This document shows, piece after piece, positions 18,200 through 27,217 of a stretch of DNA of 49,193 nt. A program made the translations under genes and the position numbers. The notes beneath the pieces are model-generated. The model was not told where the DNA came from. It did not search any database and worked only from the letters and a program-made list of their open reading frames with translations. The DNA comes from Pseudomonadota bacterium (lineage in GTDB: Bacteria; Pseudomonadota; Alphaproteobacteria; GCA-2731375): the NCBI GenBank assembly GCA_027623205.1, contig JAQBYC010000023.1:1-49193 (forward strand). The letters are read 5' to 3'. Position 1 is the first letter of the stretch, and each line of letters starts with the position of its first letter.

Positions 18200-20632
18200 A
18201 TGATACGATTTGCGGCGCTATTTTTCTCTCTCGTCCTGCTATTGGCGGCGGCTGTGGGAGGTGCCGGCTTGTATGTGTTATGGCGTTATGGCCAGGATCT
18301 GCCCGAATACAGCCAGTTGGCCGACTACCGCCCGCCAGTGATGAGCCGGCTGCATGCGGGCGATGGCACCTTGATCGCCGAATTTGCCCATCAGCGCCGC
18401 CTGTTTGTACCTATTGCCGCCATGCCGCGCCGGATTATTCAGGCCTTCCTTTCGGCCGAGGATAAAACCTTCTACAGCCATCCTGGGATAGATATTGCCG
18501 GCATCGCCGCCGCCTTGATCCGCAATATCCGCAATTTTGGGGCGAACCGCCGCCCGGTGGGTGCCTCGACAATAACGCAGCAAGTGGCAAAAAACTTTCT
18601 GCTGACCAGCGAGGTTTCCCTGGCCCGCAAAATCAAGGAAGCGATTTTAGCCTTTCGTATCGAACATGCCTTCTCCAAGGACCGGATTCTAGAGCTGTAC
18701 TTGAACGAAATTTACCTTGGCCTGGGCAGTTATGGTGTGGCCGCTGCCGCACTGAACTATTTCGATAAATCGCTTGACGAACTCAACCTGGAGGAAACCG
18801 CTTTTTTGGCGGCGTTACCCAAGGCGCCAAATAACTATCACCCCATTCGCCATCGCAAGGCAGCCCAGGCCCGTCGGGATTGGGTCTTGAGCCGCATGGA
18901 GGAAGACGGGATCATCGGCGCAATGGAAGCGAGACGTGCTTCGGCCTATCCACTGCTGATGCGGCGGCCGAGTTCGACAAGGTTTCTGGAGGCGGGTTAT
19001 TTTGCCGAGGAAGTGCGTCGGGATTTGCTGCAACGCTATGGTGAAAACCACCTGTACGAAGGTGGCTTGTCAGTCCGCACCACTTTGGAGCCAGCTTTGC
19101 AGGCCATGGCGGATGCCAGCCTGAGCGCCGGCCTGGAGGCGTATGACCGCCGCCATGGTTGGCGCGGACCACTCGCCCGAATTGAAGCCGGCCAGATGAT
19201 CGATCGGGAAAACTGGATTGCGGCCTTGGCCAAGGTGCCAATACCACCGGCTATTGGCACCTGGTACATGGCCGTGGTGTTGGCGTTGGACAGCGGTCAC
19301 GCTCAGATTGGTTTTTCCAATGGGGTGGAGGGGCAGATACTGCTCAAAGACCTCTCCTGGGCCCGGGCCTGGCGCAAGGGTGAGGCCTTGGGCCCGCTGG
19401 TGCGCCTGCCGGAGGATGTGTTGTCAACAGGCGATGTGGTCGCGGTCACGGCGGTGCCGAAAGAGGATGCAGACTATCAGGCCGGCAGTTATAAATTGCA
19501 GCAAATCCCGGCCGTCAATGGCGCCTTGGTCGCCATGGACCCTCATACCGGCCGGGTTCTGGCCATGACGGGGGGGTATTCCTATCGGGCCTCGCAATTT
19601 AATCGGGCTACCCAGGCTCTGCGCCAGCCCGGGTCCGCCTTCAAGCCATTTGTCTATGCCGCCGCCCTTGAAAACGGCTTCACACCTTCATCCCTGGTGT
19701 TGGACGCTCCTTTTGTGATCGACGCGGGCCCCGACCAAGGGAAGTGGAAGCCTGCCAATTACACCAAACGCTTCTACGGGCCTTCGACCTTGCGTCTGGG
19801 CATCGAGAAGTCGCGCAACCTGATGACGGTTCGCCTTGCCAACTATATTGGCATGCCGGCGGTGGTGGATTACGCCAATCGGTTTGGCATCATGTCGGAT
19901 ATGCCGCTTCTTCTGCCCATGTCCTTGGGTGCGGGCGAGACCACCTTGCTGCGACTGACCACAGCCTATGCCATGCTGGTCAATGGCGGCAAACGGGTTG
20001 CACCGGCTTTGATCGACCGTATACAAGACCGTCGAGGCCGGACGGTTTTTCGCCATGATGGGCGGGAATGCCCGGCCTGCGTGAGCAGTGGTTGGCACGG
20101 CCAAGAGGTGCCGGTCATTCCGGATCCAAGGGCCCAGATCATCGAACCGGGCACGGCCTACCAGGTGACCTCAATGCTGGAAGGGGCCGTGCAACGGGGC
20201 ACGGGGCGGCGCATCAAGGCGGTCGGAAAGCCTTTGGCGGGCAAAACCGGCACGACCAATCAAAGCCGCGATACCTGGTTCGTGGGATTTTCTCCGGATC
20301 TGACGGTTGGTGTTTTTATCGGCTTTGACGATCCGCGCAGTTTAGGTCGGCGTGAGACTGGCAGCTCGGTCGCGGTGCCGGTGTTTCGTGATTTCATGGC
20401 CCAGGCTCTGGCAAATCAGCCGGCCATCCCTTTCCGTATACCCCCCGGAATTCAATTGGTTCGGATTGCGGGCAGCACCGGTCTGCTGGCCGGCCCGGAT
20501 GATCAACAGGTCGTGCTGGAGGCCTTTAAACCAGGCACCGTGCCGAAAAGATCGGGGCCGGTGCTTGACGGCACCCAGGCCGAGGCGGCAATTAGCGGGG
20601 GCAAACGGGCCGGCACCGGCGGTCTCTATTAG
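18200..20632 (+). CDS. mrcA: Penicillin-binding protein 1A (bifunctional class A PBP)
   Basis: An 810-residue bifunctional peptidoglycan synthase. After a short cytoplasmic end comes one transmembrane helix (about 5-28). The glycosyltransferase domain (GT51) has its catalytic Glu87 in SAEDKTFYSHPGID and the GASTITQQVAKN motif at about 121-132. The transpeptidase domain has the acyl-ester serine Ser479 and Lys482 in QPGSAFKPF, Ser538-Arg-Asn540 (SxN) in KSRNLMTVR, and KTG at 682-684 in AGKTGTTNQSRDTWFVGF. An intervening OB-like segment, as in PBP1A, lies between the two. It polymerises and crosslinks the cell wall. It stands 57 bases upstream of prfB, a conserved pairing in alphaproteobacteria. 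Confidence 0.96.
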   Translation: MIRFAALFFSLVLLLAAAVGGAGLYVLWRYGQDLPEYSQLADYRPPVMSRLHAGDGTLIAEFAHQRRLFVPIAAMPRRIIQAFLSAEDKTFYSHPGIDIAGIAAALIRNIRNFGANRRPVGASTITQQVAKNFLLTSEVSLARKIKEAILAFRIEHAFSKDRILELYLNEIYLGLGSYGVAAAALNYFDKSLDELNLEETAFLAALPKAPNNYHPIRHRKAAQARRDWVLSRMEEDGIIGAMEARRASAYPLLMRRPSSTRFLEAGYFAEEVRRDLLQRYGENHLYEGGLSVRTTLEPALQAMADASLSAGLEAYDRRHGWRGPLARIEAGQMIDRENWIAALAKVPIPPAIGTWYMAVVLALDSGHAQIGFSNGVEGQILLKDLSWARAWRKGEALGPLVRLPEDVLSTGDVVAVTAVPKEDADYQAGSYKLQQIPAVNGALVAMDPHTGRVLAMTGGYSYRASQFNRATQALRQPGSAFKPFVYAAALENGFTPSSLVLDAPFVIDAGPDQGKWKPANYTKRFYGPSTLRLGIEKSRNLMTVRLANYIGMPAVVDYANRFGIMSDMPLLLPMSLGAGETTLLRLTTAYAMLVNGGKRVAPALIDRIQDRRGRTVFRHDGRECPACVSSGWHGQEVPVIPDPRAQIIEPGTAYQVTSMLEGAVQRGTGRRIKAVGKPLAGKTGTTNQSRDTWFVGFSPDLTVGVFIGFDDPRSLGRRETGSSVAVPVFRDFMAQALANQPAIPFRIPPGIQLVRIAGSTGLLAGPDDQQVVLEAFKPGTVPKRSGPVLDGTQAEAAISGGKRAGTGGLY

Positions 20633-20689
20633 AAATGCCTGCCCAAGGCAGCCTTGCCATTTGTGTTTTGTCAGTACCGGAGATTTTTC

Positions 20690-21818
20690 ATGCGCGCGGA
20701 GAACCAAGCTAATATCGACGAGATCGGCCAGAACCTGGCTCTTCTAAGGAGGCATCTTTGACTGGGATGTCTCGCTGAAACGTCTGGATGAACTCAACAA
20801 GTTGATCGAGGACCCCGGTCTCTGGGATGATGCCGCGCAGGCGCAAAAGTTAATGCGCGAACGAACCAACCTGGACAATGGCATCACAGGGTTGCGCCAA
20901 TTGGAAGGGGAATTGTCCGATGCGATCGAGTTGATCGAACTGGGAGAGCTTGAAGACGATACCGAGATCGTGGCCGAGGCCGAGGCGCATCTGAGCGAGC
21001 TATGCGCGCGGGCAAAGCGGCTACGATTGGAATCCATGCTATCGGGCGAGGCGGATGGTAACAATTGCTATGTGGAAATCCACGCCGGTGCAGGGGGGAC
21101 TGAATCCCAGGACTGGGCTGAAATGTTGTTACGCATGTACAGTCGCTGGAGCGATCAGCGTAATTTCAAAAGTGATTTGGTCGAGGCCAGCGCCGGTGAG
21201 GAGGCGGGGCTGAAATCCGCCACCTTGCATGTGCGTGGCGCTGATGCCTATGGCTGGATGAAAACGGAAAGCGGGGTGCATCGTTTGGTTCGCATCTCGC
21301 CGTTTGATTCCGCCTCCCGCCGCCATACCTCTTTTGCCTCCGTATGGATCTATCCGGAAATCGACGACGATATCGAGATCGAGATCAATGATGGCGATTT
21401 GCGGGTCGATACCTATCGCGCCTCGGGCGCCGGCGGTCAGCATGTAAACCGGACCGACAGTGCGGTTCGCATTACCCATGAACCGACCGGCATCGTCGTG
21501 CAATGCCAAGCCGAACGTTCCCAGCATAAAAACCGCGCCACGGCCATGAAGATGTTGAAAGCGCGTTTGTATGAATCGGAACTACAGAAGCGAGAGGCCG
21601 ATAAACAGGCCATCGAGGATCAAAAAACGGATATCGGCTGGGGGCATCAAATCCGCAGTTATGTTTTACATCCATACCAGATGGTCAAGGACCTGCGTAC
21701 CGGATTGGAACGGGGCGATGCGCAGCGGGTACTGGACGGCGATCTTGACCGCTTTATGGAAGCTTCGCTGGCAATGCGATTAGGTGCCGATGATCCAAAT
21801 GTCAAAGACCACGGCTAA
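20690..21818 (+). CDS. prfB: Peptide chain release factor 2, made by programmed +1 frameshift
   Basis: RF2 recognises UGA and UAA stop codons and releases the finished chain. The first 23 codons begin at the ATG at 20690 and end in LLRRHL followed by an in-frame TGA at 20759-20761. The product continues in the +1 frame from GAC at 20760 ([12 protein letters not shown]) to the stop at 21816-21818, giving about 375 residues, the normal RF2 length. The RF2-specific SPF tripeptide is in [11 protein letters not shown], and the peptidyl-transferase GGQ is in [16 protein letters not shown]. Frameshifting makes synthesis inversely dependent on RF2 activity, a well-known autoregulation. A gene call starting at 20802 would miss the N-terminus. 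It follows mrcA closely and may share its transcript. Confidence 0.96.
20747..20762 (+). promoter_or_regulatory. prfB programmed +1 ribosomal frameshift site
   Basis: The sequence is AGGAGG (20747-20752), then CAT, then the slippery CTT, then TGA and C. A perfect internal Shine-Dalgarno three bases before the CTT and the weak stop context TGAC are the classical elements. The ribosome slips from CTT to TTT and resumes at GAC. The amino-acid sequence fits other RF2 proteins only if one base is skipped exactly here. Confidence 0.96.
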
Positions 21819-21981
21819 ACCATTTTGAGGTTGACTGAACAACTTGCTTGTCTGGCCTTGAAATTTTTGGGCCGCCCATTGGCCGAGACACGCTCTAATC
21901 ATACCCGCCGCCGGTCAATGGCGTCCTTATGGCCCGGGGAATGGATCACCGGGTAAAGAACTCCCGGTAAACCAAGAAGCT

Positions 21982-22521
21982 CTAGTTTCCGGCCGCTGTT
22001 TTGACGAACGTGTTGCCAGCGCCGTCTTGCGCGGGCCCTTGGCCCGTGGCGGCAAGATCAGGATGCTGGGCCGGTGCCGCCTTCGCCTTTGAGATTGCTG
22101 CAGGAGCCGCACCTACAGGTGCTGTCGGGACCTGGGTCAATGGCGCGGCAGTGCTGGCCGGGGTGGATTCATTTCGCTGGCAGTGCCCTTCCAGCAAGGC
22201 GCCACCTTCTACCGTCAGGGTATCGTGCCAAATATCACCAATTACCCGGGCTGTTTTAGCCAGAAGTACGCTTCCGGCTCTAACTCGGCCTGTTATTCGG
22301 CCCTTGATAATCACCTCTTGCGCTTCGATTTGGCCAATGATGATCGCTTTTTCACCAACGATCAGCTTGCCACAAATGATATCACCTTGCATGGTTCCAT
22401 CCAACTGTACCTCACCGGAAGTTTTTATATTGCCAGTCATTTCCAGATCCGTAGAGATCAGAGACGGTGCGGCGCGCGTCGCAACCGCGGGCGCCTTGGT
22501 TTTATCAGCCCTTGAAAACAT
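21982..22521 (-). CDS. Bactofilin family polymer-forming cytoskeletal protein
   Basis: A 179-residue bactofilin. The central beta-helix domain (about 22-120) shows the repeated short beta-strands typical of the family: EVQLDGTMQGDIICGKLIVG, then AEQ/EVIIKGRITGRVRAG and SVLLAKTARVIGDIWHDTLT. The flanks (MFSRADKTKAPAVATRA, and an Ala/Pro/Thr-rich tail) look disordered, as usual. Bactofilins self-assemble without nucleotides into filaments that position cell-wall enzymes and shape stalks, buds or curvature. The start codon lies inside the 3' end of the upstream M23 peptidase gene (17-base overlap), so the pair is surely co-expressed. Bactofilin plus M23 peptidase is a known functional pairing, as in Hyphomonas and Helicobacter systems. 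Confidence 0.92.
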   Translation of the reverse strand: MFSRADKTKAPAVATRAAPSLISTDLEMTGNIKTSGEVQLDGTMQGDIICGKLIVGEKAIIIGQIEAQEVIIKGRITGRVRAGSVLLAKTARVIGDIWHDTLTVEGGALLEGHCQRNESTPASTAAPLTQVPTAPVGAAPAAISKAKAAPAQHPDLAATGQGPAQDGAGNTFVKTAAGN

Positions 22522-23980
22522 ATTTCCCCGCTTTCAGGAATTTATTCGGATTTAGCGGGTTGCCATCATAAACGACCTCGTAGTGAACATGGATGCCGGT
22601 GCTGCGGCCACTGCTGCCCATCAATCCGATTTTATGGCGAAAATCCACCTGTTGGCCCCGTTTGACAAGTATTTTATGGAGATGGCCATATCGCGTACGC
22701 AGACCAAGGCCATGATCGATTTCCACTAGGCGGCCATAAGGGCCTTTCCAGCCGACATAAGTCACCACGCCCGGCGATGTAGCGTAGATGCTGGTTCGCT
22801 TCACGCCAGCCAAATCTATACCGCCATGAAAGGCCATCCGACTGTTGAATGGGTCGCGGCGATTACCAAAATCGGAAGAAATTGAAAAATTATCCACGGG
22901 CGGTGTAATCGGCAATCGTTCCAATACCGCGTTAAGGGCGGTCCATCGCGATAGCCGGTTTTCAAGCAACCCCAATGAGGCATACAGCGGCGAGGTTTGC
23001 AGTAGTGTCCATTCACCGGCATGGACTTTTTCGTCCTCCGAGGCAAGCAACGGACCGCCAGTCCCGATTTGTTTGTAATCCACCCGATCTAGTAGTTTGT
23101 CCAAGTTCAGGCCAGTGAGTTGGACAACGGTTTCCAGTTCCGTAATATTGGCGTTGGTACGGTGATGGATATTGCGCACCAGATCAGTTTGCGCGGTTTG
23201 CAATGTTTCCAGGCGGCTTTCCAAACTGGCAATTCGATTATTCAGGGTCTGATTGGTGGAAAAGGCGCGATCACGCTGATCGGTCAATTGCGCCACCATG
23301 GTTTCACTGCTACTCAGATTGGCCTGTAAATGCTGCTGGGCTCTTTTTAAGCCCAATAGATTATCCTGCATTGTGCCCAGGTTAACGGCCAAGGCCTTTC
23401 GTTCCTGTTGCACCTGGGCGCGGCTCATCTCCGTCGTGGAAAGCTGATTTGTGACTTCGCTTAAATTCGATTGAACGTTATCGGACTCGTCCCGAGTCCG
23501 GCGCAAATTGTGTTCCAGTGTGGCAAGCCGCGTTTGTAACCTTGCGCTTCGATTCAGGGCTAAATCGCGCTGTTCACGGGTCTGACGCAATTCGCGCGCT
23601 AACTGCGCCCGCGCGCGGTCCAAGCTAGCGCGTTGTTGCAGGACATCGCCCAGGACTTCCTGGTTATATTCCAGATTGACCGTAATTTTTCGGTATCGGC
23701 TCTCGACTGCGCGCATTTCCGCGTTCAAAAGCTTTTGGGTCCCAATCATGCGGGCGATCTGACTGTCTTTGCCGGCTATGATAACCTGGTGGCGGTACAG
23801 TCCGGCGCTAGCGTACGCCAGCCAACCCAACAACATCAAACAAGCCAAGCTGAGCCCGATTTGGCTTTTTAGCCCAAATGTGACGAAGCTGATATTGCCG
23901 CCGCTGCGGAGTAATAATTGCCGCTCCGGATACCATCGGTCCAAAAGCCGCTTGCCGACGATGGTAAGGTCACCACTCAT
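22505..23980 (-). CDS. Membrane-anchored M23 (LytM) family endopeptidase with coiled coil
   Basis: A 491-residue protein. A short cytoplasmic N-terminus is followed by one transmembrane helix (about 36-56, IGLSLACLMLLGWLAYASAG). A long periplasmic coiled coil follows (about 65-270, rich in Leu, Gln, Arg and Glu heptads). The C-terminal M23 domain (about 365-485) has the zinc-binding HGGID in RMAFHGGIDLAGV and the HVHYE motif in STGIHVHYEVVYDG. Such enzymes cleave peptidoglycan crosslinks, and coiled-coil versions often act at defined cell positions. The gene overlaps the downstream bactofilin by 17 bases; the likely model is a bactofilin scaffold recruiting this peptidase through its cytoplasmic or transmembrane part. 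That interaction is inference from known pairs. Confidence 0.92.
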   Translation of the reverse strand: MSGDLTIVGKRLLDRWYPERQLLLRSGGNISFVTFGLKSQIGLSLACLMLLGWLAYASAGLYRHQVIIAGKDSQIARMIGTQKLLNAEMRAVESRYRKITVNLEYNQEVLGDVLQQRASLDRARAQLARELRQTREQRDLALNRSARLQTRLATLEHNLRRTRDESDNVQSNLSEVTNQLSTTEMSRAQVQQERKALAVNLGTMQDNLLGLKRAQQHLQANLSSSETMVAQLTDQRDRAFSTNQTLNNRIASLESRLETLQTAQTDLVRNIHHRTNANITELETVVQLTGLNLDKLLDRVDYKQIGTGGPLLASEDEKVHAGEWTLLQTSPLYASLGLLENRLSRWTALNAVLERLPITPPVDNFSISSDFGNRRDPFNSRMAFHGGIDLAGVKRTSIYATSPGVVTYVGWKGPYGRLVEIDHGLGLRTRYGHLHKILVKRGQQVDFRHKIGLMGSSGRSTGIHVHYEVVYDGNPLNPNKFLKAGKYVFKG

Positions 23981-24353
23981 GCGTCAATATTTTCCCAATA
24001 CACTCACACGCCACCCAGTATTTTTTGCCATTGCATCCGATCCAAACAGGCAATGCAATGAAAAAGACCGCGAAGACGTTCGAATTTGGCCGAAGTTCCC
24101 CTTGTGCCGTGAGGATTCCGCAGCGTTTGGATCATTTACGCATCAGATTGATAATAATTCGTTGCCATGCCAGCCAGTCGCCTGGCCGTTTGATCAAAAG
24201 GCGGTTTCAGGGCGCCTGTGCGATCGACAGTTTAACCATGTTTGCTCAGAGTTATTTAGGACGTGTCATGAAATACTCCGACATTAACGGAGCCGAAGCG
24301 CTAATGCCCGCATCGGTGGAAAGCGTACTAATAAGGTACAGGGCCATACCATT
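23981..24353. other. Divergent intergenic region, no supported gene
   Basis: This lies between the M23 peptidase start and the receiver-like gene start. A short arginine-rich frame on the + strand (from an ATG at 24058) overlaps the next gene out of frame and resembles no family, so it is not called. Promoters for both flanking genes are expected here; I see no clear consensus boxes. Confidence 0.4.
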
Positions 24354-25322
24354 ATGCAGACGATGCAATATGCCGAAGCAGTGGTTTTGCTGTTCGACCC
24401 TAAGCGCGCCGTGCGCAAGCAGACCAAGTCGATTTTGAACGTTCTTGGTTTTAAAACATTTTTGGAGTTCCAGGAATTGGCGGATGTCTACACTGTCCTA
24501 TGCAATCAGCGCGTAGAACTGGTGATCCTGGCGGTGGACGCCAAGTATAGCGGGGTTTTGAGCTTGGTCGATGACGTTCGTCGGCAGCATTGCGGCCTGG
24601 ATCCGTTTGTACCAATTTTGCTGACAGCCTGGGACAGCAAGTTGAGCACCTTGCGTCCGGTCGTTGAATCGGGCGCGGATGACGTGCTGTTGCATCCATT
24701 CTCCACCGCGCAAATGGGCGAACGGATCGATGCGTTGGTGCGATGTCGCAAGCCCTTTGTCGTGAGCGAGGCCTACCTTGGACCCGACCGCCGGACGACC
24801 GTGGACCGTTGCGCGGACCTCCCGCCTATCATCGTTCCAAACGCCTTGCAGGCCCGGGCTCTGGGCCAAAACGAGTTGGGGCCGACGGAGGACCGGATCG
24901 AGGAATCTCTCGCGAATTTGCGGCGGCTCAAATTGCGTAATATGGCGCGCCGCATCTGGCACAAGGCCAATTGCTTGAAAAACTCCCAGCTTGATCCTTT
25001 GTTGCCTGACCGATACCACGGCGAGTTGAACAGACTGGGCAAGTCGATCCAGGTTTACCGCAAGACGCTGGCGTCCGGGGATTCCACGGATTTGAAAAAC
25101 CTGTGCGATTCCCTGATAGCGGTCGTGAATAAACAACTAGGCAGCCGGCCCGTTGCCAGAGGGCTGGAATTGCTCGAGCAAAGCGCCCTGGCCCTGCGGG
25201 TCGCTTCCAAACTGGAGTTTGAACTAAATGACACGAGTGAAATTGACAATGAGGCCATTGCCAAGGCGGAAGCCAAAGCCGTAAATGTGGATGTCGATCT
25301 GATCCGCGCCGTCATGGGCTGA
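24354..25322 (+). CDS. Degenerate response-regulator receiver protein with helical C-terminal region
   Basis: A 322-residue protein whose first about 130 residues fold like a CheY receiver (VVLLFDPKRAVRKQTKSIL, then PFVPILLTAWD, GADDVLLHPF). The usual phospho-acceptor aspartate appears replaced: the strand ELVILAVDA has Ala60 at the expected position, with Asp62 two residues on. The usual Lys of the KPF loop is His114 (HPF), while the conserved Thr91 remains. After a linker with YLGPDRR, a motif I have seen in alphaproteobacterial receiver-like proteins, comes an all-helical region of unknown fold (about 185-322). It may be an atypical, phosphorylation-independent regulator. The start is not firm, as the ribosome site is weak and another ATG lies three codons on. 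No kinase is adjacent. Confidence 0.72.
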   Translation: MQTMQYAEAVVLLFDPKRAVRKQTKSILNVLGFKTFLEFQELADVYTVLCNQRVELVILAVDAKYSGVLSLVDDVRRQHCGLDPFVPILLTAWDSKLSTLRPVVESGADDVLLHPFSTAQMGERIDALVRCRKPFVVSEAYLGPDRRTTVDRCADLPPIIVPNALQARALGQNELGPTEDRIEESLANLRRLKLRNMARRIWHKANCLKNSQLDPLLPDRYHGELNRLGKSIQVYRKTLASGDSTDLKNLCDSLIAVVNKQLGSRPVARGLELLEQSALALRVASKLEFELNDTSEIDNEAIAKAEAKAVNVDVDLIRAVMG

Positions 25323-25414
25323 GGATCTGAGTTAAGCAATTCTTCCTGCGCCGCCCCAGTCTCCGATAGTGTAAGCTGTTACCAGGAACAGCAACGACGG
25401 ACGGAGACATCAGG

Positions 25415-26188
25415 GTGGAATTATTTGATTTAAGCAACCGGGTTGCCATTGTTACGGGTTCCAGCAAAGGCATCGGCAAGGCCATCGCTGCCCGAATGTG
25501 CCAGCATGGCGCCAAGGTTGTGGTCTCCTCCCGCAAGGCGGACGCCTGCCAGGCGGCCGTGGAAGAAATCAATCGCGATTATGCCGCCAATGGCGGCGAG
25601 GCCATTTCCATTCCCGCCCACGTTGCGATACCTGACGACCTGCTAAATCTGGTGGACCGCACCTTGGACAAATGGGGCAAGATTACCACGCTCGTCCCCA
25701 ATGCCGCCGTCAATCCCTATTATGGCCCATCCGCCGAGATGCCGGAATCCGCCTTTGACAAGATCTGGGAGGTCAATGTCAAAAGCGTCTTTAAGCTCTG
25801 CCACATGGTCCTGCCGGGCATGGTCGCCGCGGGCAGCGGGTCAATTATCATTATTGCCTCCAATTCGGGCCTGAAGGGCTCCGCGTCGTTATCGGGTTAT
25901 TCCATTTCGAAAGTCGCGGAACATCAGATCGCTCGTAATCTGGCGGTGGAATTCGGACCCCACGGCGTGCGCGTCAATGCCATCGCACCGGGCTTGATCA
26001 AGACAGATTTCGCCAAGACACTATGGACCAATCCGGACCGTCTGGCGCGGGTGGAAAACCTTTTGCCCCTGCGCCGTATCGGTAACCCCGACGATATCGC
26101 GGGCACCGCCGTTTTTCTCGCCAGCCAGGCGGCCGCTTTTCTGACCGGGCAGGTGTTGAATGTGGATGGCGGTAACGCGGTCGTATAG
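25415..26188 (+). CDS. Short-chain dehydrogenase/reductase (SDR)
   Basis: A 257-residue classical SDR. TGSSKGIG is at residues 14-21, NAAV at about 96-99 (the NNAG equivalent), a catalytic serine at about 149-151 in IIASNSGL, and Tyr162/Lys166 in GYSISKVAEH. The C-terminal part ends with FLTGQVLNVDGG, typical of 3-oxoacyl-ACP-reductase-like SDRs acting on hydroxyacyl or alcohol substrates. The start is a GTG at 25415 preceded by a GGAG-containing stretch. It begins a four-gene rightward run (SDR, epimerase, luciferase-like monooxygenase, APH-type kinase) with gaps of 12, 18 and 72 bases, likely one operon. Confidence 0.9.
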   Translation: MELFDLSNRVAIVTGSSKGIGKAIAARMCQHGAKVVVSSRKADACQAAVEEINRDYAANGGEAISIPAHVAIPDDLLNLVDRTLDKWGKITTLVPNAAVNPYYGPSAEMPESAFDKIWEVNVKSVFKLCHMVLPGMVAAGSGSIIIIASNSGLKGSASLSGYSISKVAEHQIARNLAVEFGPHGVRVNAIAPGLIKTDFAKTLWTNPDRLARVENLLPLRRIGNPDDIAGTAVFLASQAAAFLTGQVLNVDGGNAVV

Positions 26189-26200
26189 GAGACCCTGGTC

Positions 26201-27199
26201 ATGCGGGCTTTGATTATTGGCGGCTGCGGTTTCGTCGGACTGAATATTGCCGAGGCCCTGTTGCGCCGGGGAGACAGCGCCTTACTGTTCGACGTCAATC
26301 CGCTGCACCCTGCAGCCGCCGCTGCTTTTGAAACCCTGCCGGGCGAGATGGCGGTGTGGCAAGGCGACGTGCGGGATGCCAATTCGGTGGCCGGTGCGTT
26401 CTCAGAACAGGCAATTGATTCGGTCTTTTACGGCGCGGCCATGACATCCGGGCCGAACCGGGAGCGAGAGGCGCCGGCGCAAGTATTGCAAGTCAACCTG
26501 TTGGGCCTGGTCAATGTCATCAAGGCCGGGGCGGAGCATGGAACGGTGCGGCGGGTGATCAACATCGGTTCCGGCTCCGCCTATGGCCATCATCGCCTGG
26601 TGGGGCAGGGGGCGTTGGAGGAGGATCTGACACCCTCGGCGCCCACGAGTCTTTATGGCATTACCAAACAGGCATCGGAAGCGGTCGCGCGGCGGCTGGG
26701 GGAATTGCTGGCGCTTGATATTCGCTCCGTCCGACTGGCAGCCGTCTATGGCCCATGGGAAATCGATAGCGGCGCCCGCGATACCCTAAGCCCCTTTATG
26801 CAGGCGGCATTGGCGGCCCGGCACGGCGAGGCGGTGGTCCTGCCGCGCCGGGACAGGCAGGATTGGGTCTATTCCCGCGATGTGGCGACGGCCCTATTGG
26901 CGTTGATGGAGGCACCAGCGCCTGGCCATGATCTCTATCATATAGCCTCTGCCACGCCCTGCGGTGTCATTGACTGGTGCGCGGCATTGGCCGGTCAATA
27001 CCCGGACTTTCGCCATAGGCTGGCCAAGGCCGGTGAGGCCGCAACCATCGATTTGCATGGTGATCAGGACCGCCGGCCCCTGTCCGGCGCCCGCCTGATG
27101 GCGGATATAGGTCATGCCCTGCCCAATAATCCGAGTGCCGCTTTCACGAATTTTCTCGATTGGATGGACCAACATGGGGCATTCTGGGAAAAGCAATGA
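26201..27199 (+). CDS. NAD-dependent epimerase/dehydratase family protein
   Basis: A 332-residue extended SDR. The N-terminal Rossmann motif is GGCGFVG (MRALIIGGCGFVGLNIAEAL). The catalytic Ser/Tyr/Lys set is in NIGSGSAYG and SLYGITKQASEAV (YxxxK). Members act on nucleotide sugars, but in a catabolic setting others reduce or dehydrate non-sugar substrates, so the substrate is open. The start ATG follows AGGAGA, which overlaps the stop codon of the upstream SDR gene, a sign of tight operon packing. The next gene starts 18 bases downstream. Confidence 0.88.
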   Translation: MRALIIGGCGFVGLNIAEALLRRGDSALLFDVNPLHPAAAAAFETLPGEMAVWQGDVRDANSVAGAFSEQAIDSVFYGAAMTSGPNREREAPAQVLQVNLLGLVNVIKAGAEHGTVRRVINIGSGSAYGHHRLVGQGALEEDLTPSAPTSLYGITKQASEAVARRLGELLALDIRSVRLAAVYGPWEIDSGARDTLSPFMQAALAARHGEAVVLPRRDRQDWVYSRDVATALLALMEAPAPGHDLYHIASATPCGVIDWCAALAGQYPDFRHRLAKAGEAATIDLHGDQDRRPLSGARLMADIGHALPNNPSAAFTNFLDWMDQHGAFWEKQ

Positions 27200-27217
27200 A
27201 TTTGAGGAAACGCGGAA

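Noticed and set aside
24025-24438. 137-codon + strand frame upstream of the receiver-like gene
   Set aside because: Arginine- and isoleucine-rich, no homology that I recognise, no good ribosome site, and it overlaps the supported gene in another frame.
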